This document shows positions 7,190-11,807 of a DNA stretch of 11,807 nt, in pieces. Positions within the stretch are counted from its first letter, which is position 1; each line of letters starts with the position of its first letter. Below the pieces are notes generated by a model. That model saw nothing but the letters and a program-made list of their open reading frames with translations, did not search any database and was not told where the DNA came from. This DNA is from Salibacteraceae bacterium (GTDB taxonomy: Bacteria > Bacteroidota > Bacteroidia > Flavobacteriales_G > Salibacteraceae). Made by a program: the position numbers and the translations under genes. The stretch spans positions 1-11,807 of the forward strand of contig JALRDM010000071.1 in the NCBI GenBank assembly GCA_023262195.1, in the 5' to 3' direction.

Positions 7190-7375
7190 TTACTCCCAAG
7201 TTCCTCCAAGTGCATCACATGCAGACTCAGCAGCCTCAGCTTCGTCAGCGTCAAGACCTTCGTACTCAACAACAGTTTCTTGTCCTAAAAGATCGTAAGT
7301 ACAAGTGTAGTCCTTTGTACATGATGTCATAGTAGCTGCAGCAACAACTGCAACAAAAAATAATACCTTCTTCAT
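7190..7375 (-). CDS. Small putative lipoprotein
   Basis: 61 residues. It starts MKKVLFFVAVVAAAT and reaches a lipobox-like MTSC, so signal peptidase II would cleave before C19 and leave a mature lipoprotein of only 43 residues. The mature part begins C-T-K-D-Y-T-C, is strongly acidic (DADEAEAAE) and holds two more cysteines, C25 and C53, which could form a disulfide in the periplasm. Small acidic lipoproteins of this SC(T/S)xDYxC type are common in Flavobacteriales; no function is known to me. A broken paralog lies about 200 bases upstream on the same strand. The gene has its own terminator and a possible promoter, so it is probably expressed alone. The signal peptide and flanking signals support it as a real gene despite its size. 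Confidence 0.8.
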   Translation of the reverse strand: MKKVLFFVAVVAAATMTSCTKDYTCTYDLLGQETVVEYEGLDADEAEAAESACDALGGTWE

Positions 7376-7413
7376 TTGTTTGGTTTTTTTGAATTAGCGG
7401 AGCGAATATAAGC

Positions 7414-7441
7414 CTTTTATAGAAAATGTGATTTGGACAAA
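7414..7441 (-). promoter_or_regulatory. Possible promoter of the small lipoprotein gene
   Basis: On the minus strand TTTG (7438-7441) is followed after 16 bases by TATAAAAG (7414-7421), about 40 bases before the ATG. The second box keeps the TA of the Bacteroidota TAnnTTTG consensus but not the TTTG, so the call is weak. The rest of 7442-7518 shows no gene or clear signal. Confidence 0.28.
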
Positions 7442-7518
7442 GAAAAATCTACGTTAAGAATAGGAGTTCAAACCTTTAAAACCGATACCAATACTTGCTA
7501 TTTACAGATACTAGCCAT

Positions 7519-7547
7519 AAAAAAACCACGTTGATGAAAAGCGGTTT
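7519..7547 (-). terminator. Possible terminator after the broken lipoprotein gene
   Basis: On the minus strand AAACCGC (7541-7547) pairs with GTGGTTT (7523-7529), 7 bp with one G-U pair and an 11-base loop, followed by more U. It is correctly placed 22 bases after the pseudogene's last stop, a remnant of a once functional unit. Confidence 0.5.
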
Positions 7548-7569
7548 CAGAAAATACAATTAAAAAATC

Positions 7570-7814
7570 TTAAGCCTTCTCAGCTTCGCATGAGGCTGTA
7601 ACTAAACCACCGCCACCTTCGTTGGTCTCATCCTCTAATGCTTGACGTTCACTATTTGCCTATCCTCGAGAAACATCAGTGAACGTTGTGTTGTGTCAAC
7701 AGGAGCGGTTGAGCCAAATACTGCAACATCACAAGTACATACGTAATCAGAAGTGCATGCATTAAGACCTCCTAAGTCTAAAACGGTAGCAACCGTAATG
7801 GTAAATTTTTTCGA
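7570..7814 (-). pseudogene. Decayed paralog of the small lipoprotein gene
   Basis: Read on the minus strand, the sequence codes KKFTITVATVLDLGGLNAC, a lipoprotein signal with an LNAC lipobox. It then continues TSDYVCTCDVAVFGSTAPVD, which parallels the CTKDYTC start of the intact lipoprotein at 7190-7375. Three lesions are visible. The codon where ATG is expected, before AAA AAA TTT, is TCG (7812-7814). A tandem 5-base duplication (TTGTG twice on the plus strand, 7686-7695) shifts the frame. An in-frame TAG lies at 7660-7662. Removing one copy of the 5-mer restores TTFTDVSRG, then the TAG, then ANSERQALEDETNEGGGG and a Cys near the end (ASCEAEKA), stopping at 7570. The restored product would be about 80 residues. 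Its function is as unknown as that of the intact copy. Sequencing error could explain one lesion but hardly three. Confidence 0.72.
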
Positions 7815-7965
7815 GTTTTTCTTGGCTAATAGATAAGACCTCTTTAGATCGGTAGAATTTAACCCGGCTATTTCTCAAATTAAATAATCTACAGGGAAAA
7901 AGAGTCCTTTCTTTATTTATCAGAGCAATCGATACAACGCATCGTAAATTTAAAAGGTCTTGAAT
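7815..7965. other. Non-coding stretch upstream of the pseudogene
   Basis: AT-rich sequence between the tRNA-His terminator and the pseudogene. I see no convincing gene, hairpin or promoter box; it is probably the old leader of the broken lipoprotein gene. Confidence 0.5.
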
Positions 7966-7998
7966 CAAAAAAGCCTTAAAGATTATACTTCAAGGCTT
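7966..7998 (-). terminator. Rho-independent terminator of tRNA-His
   Basis: On the minus strand AAGCCTTGAAG (7988-7998) pairs with CTTTAAGGCTT (7971-7981), 11 bp with one G-U pair. The loop is 6 bases and a U-run follows. It begins 12 bases after the tRNA 3' end. Confidence 0.87.
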
Positions 7999-8009
7999 CA
8001 GTGAAAATG

Positions 8010-8083
8010 GGTGGAAGATGGGTCTCGAACCCACGACCTCCTGAACCACAATCAGGCGCTCTAACCAACTGAGCTACAACCAC
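8010..8083 (-). tRNA. tRNA-His (anticodon GTG)
   Basis: A complete cloverleaf on the minus strand: D arm TAGCTCAGTTGGTTAGAGC; anticodon stem CCTGA/TCAGG around loop TTGTGGT, with anticodon GTG at 8047-8049; T arm GTGGG-TTCGAGA-CCCAT. The genome supplies the extra 5' G (position -1, at 8084) and discriminator C73 (8010), the identity elements of bacterial tRNA-His. After C73 only CA follows, so the CCA end must be added by the nucleotidyltransferase. In the acceptor stem GTGGTTG faces CTTCCAC, leaving two U-U oppositions at 5-68 and 6-67. The gene stands alone, divergent from the glycosyltransferase gene, with its own terminator. Confidence 0.96.
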
Positions 8084-8084
8084 C

Positions 8085-8230
8085 ATGTTTCCCGAAAAAA
8101 TCGGGCTGCGAAAATAATAGTTCGCGCCAATTTTGGTTATGGAGATTTAAATTTAAGTTCACTTTCGTTGTGCTTAGCTTGCCATGGGTCTCGCATAGCT
8201 TTCGATTGACTAAGATTGTGCACAGAATCA
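8085..8230. promoter_or_regulatory. Divergent intergenic region, tRNA-His and glycosyltransferase
   Basis: These 146 bases must carry the tRNA-His promoter (minus) and probably that of the glycosyltransferase (plus). On the plus strand TAGCTTTC (8196-8203) is one base off TAnnTTTG and sits 27 bases before the ATG, but has no good -33 partner. A CCCGA/TCGGG hairpin with an A5 loop lies at 8091-8105. It has no U-run and would fall in the tRNA 5' leader, so it is not a terminator. Confidence 0.3.
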
Positions 8231-9256
8231 ATGGCCAATTTCGCAATCTATATATCAGCTGGTTTAGGCAACACGGTTTTCCTGCTTCCATTAATAAAAC
8301 GATTAAGCACAATCGGCAAGGTGACCATTATTACAGATAATCCGTTCGGCTCACATGAAATTATTCAATCCATGCCACCGACTATAGTTAAGGCACAGAT
8401 TGAAATCAGTTCACTTAGTGACTATACCAAATTAATTCCCTGTTTCTTTAAGAAGTTTGATGTGGTATATCTCGACTATTTCTCAGCAACTAGAAAACGA
8501 ATTATGTTGAGTCACTTTATCGCAAAACGAATCGTTACCAATAGAATACCTCCAACTTTAAATGAAAGATTCAGGCAAAAAATAACTTTCGTTGAACCTA
8601 AACCAGGATATCACGAAGGAGCACAGTACATGCGTTTTTTTGATAGAAAATTTGAAGATAGTGCTCTTAATGAATCGGATTTTTCACTTTTTGAAACCGA
8701 AGCGTCTCGGAAAAACCTCGTCACCATTCAGCCCGGTGCTGGAAATAGTAAAACACCATGGAAAATATGGCCATTAGATAAATGGATATCTCTTCTAAAA
8801 CAAATTCGTCATCATTTTCCCGAATATGAACTGATGATTCTGGGAGACTCTACAGAAAGTCATTTAAGTCCATATTTCAAACAGCTTGGATCAAAGGTTA
8901 CAATCAAAATTGGTCAGACAGAAGTAAAAGAATTGCCGAACATCATCAAACAGAGCAGACTTCACATTGGCGGTGACAGCGGAATTACCCATTTAGCAGG
9001 GGCAGTAAAAACCCCAACGATTACCATTGCCGGAGGTAGCGACCCATCCCTTTTTGGTTGGCATAAGGTAAATTCCAATAAACACATCTTGATTCAACAT
9101 GAATTAAAATGTCACCCTTGCTACCGGTGGTACTTACCAAATAAATCTCGAGTAGAACACGCATCTCAATGCCCTGATTTTAAGTGCATACGCGAAATTC
9201 AAGTTGATGAGGTGTTCAGTGCAGTCAATAAGCAATTGAAGCAGTATGTTTCGTAA
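8231..9256 (+). CDS. Glycosyltransferase family 9 (heptosyltransferase-like) protein
   Basis: 341 residues from the ATG at 8231. A TTG at 8216 would add only five residues (MCTES) and delay the beta-strand that opens the fold, so I prefer the ATG. Two Rossmann-like halves form a GT-B fold. The first opens FAIYISAGLGNTVFLLPLIK (4-23). The second has VTIQPGAG (164-171), KIWPLDKW (178-185) and the family signature H-I-G-G-D249-S250-G-I-T-H254-L-A-G-A, which binds the sugar nucleotide. A Cys-rich tail (KCHPCYRW with later QCP and KC) is also seen in many relatives. GT9 enzymes such as WaaC/WaaF add heptose to LPS inner core at the cytoplasmic face of the inner membrane; the exact donor here is unknown. 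The usual catalytic Asp of the G-x-G-D motif is Asn14. Its end overlaps the flippase gene by 11 bases, pointing to translational coupling and a joint role in glycan assembly. Confidence 0.9.
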   Translation: MANFAIYISAGLGNTVFLLPLIKRLSTIGKVTIITDNPFGSHEIIQSMPPTIVKAQIEISSLSDYTKLIPCFFKKFDVVYLDYFSATRKRIMLSHFIAKRIVTNRIPPTLNERFRQKITFVEPKPGYHEGAQYMRFFDRKFEDSALNESDFSLFETEASRKNLVTIQPGAGNSKTPWKIWPLDKWISLLKQIRHHFPEYELMILGDSTESHLSPYFKQLGSKVTIKIGQTEVKELPNIIKQSRLHIGGDSGITHLAGAVKTPTITIAGGSDPSLFGWHKVNSNKHILIQHELKCHPCYRWYLPNKSRVEHASQCPDFKCIREIQVDEVFSAVNKQLKQYVS

Positions 9257-10526
9257 CATTTTACAGACACTGGGCAGTAGGTTTTTAATTGGACTTTCCA
9301 ATTTGGCCATTCTATTAATCACCACCAATCTGTTTGGCGCAGAAATTAAAGGGGAAATAAGCCTTTTCGTTTTAAGCATCAGCATTGCCACGTTAATCAG
9401 TGGCTTTGCAGGTGGCCCTGCCCTAGTTTACTTAGTTCCCAGAGGCAATATCTTATCGCTTTTTGTGATAAATCTCCTTTGGTCTGCATTATCCATTGGG
9501 GTCTTCATATTATTTATTGTCCAATTCACCTCGCTGAGCATTGAAGGCTTTTATTTATACCTCATCGCTCTTTTAGAGAGCACAGTGGCAATTAATTTGA
9601 TGCTTTTGTTGGGCCAGGAAAAAATTACTAAGCACAATGTCGTTCAATTAATAAAGGTTTTATCCACACTAGGCATTCTGCTTTATATGGCCACTTCCTA
9701 CGACCCAAGTTTGGAACTATTTGTGGCGGCTTTCACGATTTCTGTGTTGATTAGCTTAGCTCTTTCTGGATATTTTCTGTTTCGATCATTGATTAAAGAA
9801 AAGCTGCAACTACAAGCTGTTGAGCTTGCAAAAACACTGCGATTAGGATTTACAGTTCAAATCGGAAATCTGGCTCAAATACTCAACTACCGGATGAGTT
9901 ACTATCTGCTCGAATGGCTCATTTCACCGCCTGAGGTAGCCTTAGTTCGAATTGGAATCTTCAGCACAGCGACCCAAATATCTGAATCGCTGTGGCAATT
10001 TACCAGAAGCGTAAACACAGTTCAATATGCACGTATTGCGAATATGTCTGATAGAGATTCTTCAAAAGAAGTTACTACAATTCTTGTGCGGATGAATACT
10101 ATCGTAACTGCAATGGGCATTATCGTGTTACTCCTTGTGCCAGCTTCGATTTATACCCAAATCATTGGAGCAGAGTTTACCGATATAAAGCGACAAATGT
10201 GGTTACTCAGTCCAGGCATACTCGGTTTGGCATTCTCTGGTGCATTGAGTCAGTTTTTTTCTGGAATTGGAGAGTATCAATTTAACACCATCACCTCGCT
10301 GGTCACTCTCGTATTAAGCGTGCTTCTTGCTATTCCTGCCATAAGTTTTTTTGAAATTGATGGAGCTGCAGCTGCTACCTCAATTGTTTACATTTTACAA
10401 GCAATAATGCTCACCTATTTTTTTACAAGTCGGGAACGGATCTCAATTATTGAATTCAAACCCAAGAGCTCAGATATCAGTCTACTAACACGAAAGTTTA
10501 GAGGAATTTGGAACCGTAAATTGTAG
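9246..10526 (+). CDS. Polysaccharide flippase, MOP/Wzx-like
   Basis: 426 residues, almost wholly hydrophobic, with about 12 predicted membrane helices. The N-terminus (GSRFLIGLSNLAILLITTNLFGAEIKGE) matches the start of oligosaccharide flippases of the MOP superfamily: a helix, then a short G-x-x-x-x-G-E loop. The central region has RLGFTVQIGNLAQILNYRMS (about 198-217), like the R-x-G-x5-Q-x-N-Y-R-x-D stretch of Wzx relatives. The C-terminus is cytoplasmic and basic (RKFRGIWNRKL). The family moves lipid-linked sugar repeat units from the inner to the outer face of the inner membrane for O-antigen, capsule or exopolysaccharide. The ATG lies inside the end of the glycosyltransferase gene, so the two are almost certainly one transcript. 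No Wzy polymerase or further transferase is in the window, so the polysaccharide made cannot be named. Confidence 0.88.
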   Translation: MFRNILQTLGSRFLIGLSNLAILLITTNLFGAEIKGEISLFVLSISIATLISGFAGGPALVYLVPRGNILSLFVINLLWSALSIGVFILFIVQFTSLSIEGFYLYLIALLESTVAINLMLLLGQEKITKHNVVQLIKVLSTLGILLYMATSYDPSLELFVAAFTISVLISLALSGYFLFRSLIKEKLQLQAVELAKTLRLGFTVQIGNLAQILNYRMSYYLLEWLISPPEVALVRIGIFSTATQISESLWQFTRSVNTVQYARIANMSDRDSSKEVTTILVRMNTIVTAMGIIVLLLVPASIYTQIIGAEFTDIKRQMWLLSPGILGLAFSGALSQFFSGIGEYQFNTITSLVTLVLSVLLAIPAISFFEIDGAAAATSIVYILQAIMLTYFFTSRERISIIEFKPKSSDISLLTRKFRGIWNRKL

Positions 10527-10560
10527 GATAAGATGGCTTCAATTCACAATCTCTAATTCT

Positions 10561-10568
10561 TACGTTTG
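10561..10568 (+). promoter_or_regulatory. Possible -7 box before the secreted Asp-box protein gene
   Basis: TACGTTTG matches the Bacteroidota -7 consensus TAnnTTTG exactly and ends 40 bases before the ATG at 10609. No clear -33 TTG is seen at the standard distance. No terminator was found between the flippase stop (10526) and this box, so read-through is also possible. Confidence 0.42.
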
Positions 10569-10608
10569 TTATCATTATTTTCACATTTCTTTAATTAAAC
10601 AGCAACAC

Positions 10609-11807
10609 ATGAAAAAGATTTTACTATCAGCGCTGTCAGTAGTAACGATCGGAGGAGCATTTGCTCAGCACGATCTGAATCTGACTCCCACTCAAAATAA
10701 CTTCAAAGTAGAAGTGCCAGTGCACTTTTTAGAGCAAGACGTGCCAAATGCGGAGAACTATCCTTTGATTGGCAACTCCAACGTAGCACAGCGAAGTGCA
10801 ACAGAAACGCAAATAGGCGAGTCATATTATGACTTACAGACTAATTCCGCTATTCAGCGAAGAATCATCAATCACTCCTCAGGAGCCATCACTGCTACTT
10901 GGACGTTTAGTACCGATGCAGCATGGACCAATAGAGGAACAGGATACAATTATTTTAATGGTACCATTTGGGGAGCATACCCTGCATCAGAAATTGAAAC
11001 AGAGCGCACAGGTTGGCCCAATCCCCTAGCGCCAAATGATGGATCAGAGATCATAATTTCTCACAGCACTGCCAACAGCATTTTTCACCGTGTGAATCGA
11101 GCATCCATTGGCGCGGGCGCTTGGTCACAGGGTAACATGTCTAACCAAGATGGACAAGTTTGGGGTAGATCTGCAGTGGGCGGATCTAATAACAATACCA
11201 TTCACAAGATTGGAATGACGCTTCCAGTAGCGAATAATGGAACATTCTACAACGGAATGGATGGAGCGTTTTTATATTCTCGTTCTAACGATGGAGGAGC
11301 CAACTTTAATATTGTTGATTATCAAATTCCTGGAACCAACGTAAATTATTTTGACGGATTTGATGGTGATAGCTACGCTATAGATGCAGACGGAAATAAT
11401 GTAGCAATTGTAGTTGGTGGCCTTGGACGGGGAGTTCAACTTTTTAAATCTTCGGATAACGGAGTCACTTGGACCAAAACTGACGTAATGACTTCAGCAA
11501 TCTGGTTTCAAGAAGATCAAACTGTTGTAGACACGACTTTAGAAGGAAGACTCTGGACTTCAGACGGAGCCGTGGCAGTATTGCTTGATGATAATGGTGA
11601 CGCGCACGTATGGTTTAGCACGATGTATATTGCCAATGCGGATATCACCGATGGAACTATCACTTATTACCCATATACCAATGGAATGCAATATTGGAAC
11701 GAAGATTATCCAAGTGACAATTCACTTCGATTGTTCGGTTTCATAGACATCGATGGAGATGGACAAATATCTATGGATAACCCTGGTGGTCAATACAGAT
11801 TCTCAGG
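10609..11807 (+). CDS. Secreted Asp-box (sialidase/BNR-like) protein, 3' end outside window
   Basis: The frame is open from the ATG at 10609 to the right edge, 399 codons, so the C-terminus is missing. Residues 1-19 are a signal peptide (MKKILLSALSVVTIGGAFA, cut before Gln20). Two Asp-box motifs are visible 55 residues apart: S226-N-D228-G-G230-A-N-F and S281-S-D283-N-G285-V-T-W. They mark turns between strands in sialidase-like beta-propellers and many other secreted proteins. Further on, D380-I-D-G-D-G-Q-I looks like a calcium-binding loop. The protein is rich in Asn, Gly, Thr and aromatic residues, as surface proteins often are. Asp boxes alone do not prove sialidase activity, and no Arg triad or nucleophile can be assigned. 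In this phylum such proteins are commonly type IX cargo with a C-terminal sorting domain, which would lie beyond the window. Confidence 0.82.
   Translation, partial: MKKILLSALSVVTIGGAFAQHDLNLTPTQNNFKVEVPVHFLEQDVPNAENYPLIGNSNVAQRSATETQIGESYYDLQTNSAIQRRIINHSSGAITATWTFSTDAAWTNRGTGYNYFNGTIWGAYPASEIETERTGWPNPLAPNDGSEIIISHSTANSIFHRVNRASIGAGAWSQGNMSNQDGQVWGRSAVGGSNNNTIHKIGMTLPVANNGTFYNGMDGAFLYSRSNDGGANFNIVDYQIPGTNVNYFDGFDGDSYAIDADGNNVAIVVGGLGRGVQLFKSSDNGVTWTKTDVMTSAIWFQEDQTVVDTTLEGRLWTSDGAVAVLLDDNGDAHVWFSTMYIANADITDGTITYYPYTNGMQYWNEDYPSDNSLRLFGFIDIDGDGQISMDNPGGQYRFS

Noticed and set aside
7762..7968. 68-codon open frame on the minus strand
   Set aside because: It overlaps the lipoprotein pseudogene in another frame, begins beside the tRNA terminator, is rich in Arg/Leu/Cys without domain features, and lacks any start signal.
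8091..8105. CCCGA/TCGGG hairpin as a terminator
   Set aside because: Neither strand has a U-run after the 5-bp stem, and its position upstream of tRNA-His does not suit a terminator.
8216..8230. TTG start extending the glycosyltransferase by five residues
   Set aside because: The added residues MCTES precede a normal fold start. The ATG at 8231 gives the usual GT9 N-terminus, so the extension has no support.

Overview
The window looks like chromosomal DNA from a member of the Bacteroidota, most likely the Flavobacteriales. The support for this is the low-to-moderate GC content, the A-rich leaders without Shine-Dalgarno sequences, several TAnnTTTG-type -7 promoter boxes, small SC-type lipoproteins, large secreted proteins with N-terminal signal peptides, and a threonyl-tRNA synthetase with the NCPHHH and QMNDAH variants I associate with this phylum. 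No mobile element, integrase, CRISPR array or attachment site was seen.

Left part, all minus strand (1-8084). Read in the direction of transcription it holds: tRNA-His with a strong terminator; a broken small lipoprotein gene; an intact small lipoprotein gene with a strong terminator; a TerC-family membrane protein; a potassium-channel-like protein with a long 12-residue repeat domain; the translation operon thrS-infC-rpmI-rplT ending in a strong terminator; and the 5' part of a secreted protein with four OmpL47-like repeats that runs off the left edge. infC has no ATG, GTG or TTG at the expected place and appears to start at ATT, the classic IF3 autoregulatory start.

Right part, plus strand (8231-11807). 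A family 9 glycosyltransferase overlaps a 12-TM-type polysaccharide flippase by 11 bases, which suggests a two-gene envelope-glycan unit divergent from tRNA-His. A TAnnTTTG box then precedes the 5' part of a secreted Asp-box (sialidase/BNR-like) protein that runs off the right edge.

The most unusual item is the protein at 4702-6348. About seventeen tandem 12-residue units (consensus F-G-x-G-x-[VIL]-x-F-x4) form a probable beta-solenoid, joined by a charged linker to one TM-pore-TM module with a TIGYG selectivity filter and almost nothing after TM2. Other points of interest are the decayed lipoprotein paralog with three separable lesions, the Asp-to-Asn change at the usual catalytic position of the GT9 enzyme, two U-U oppositions in the tRNA-His acceptor stem, and a hairpin in the long rpmI-rplT spacer.
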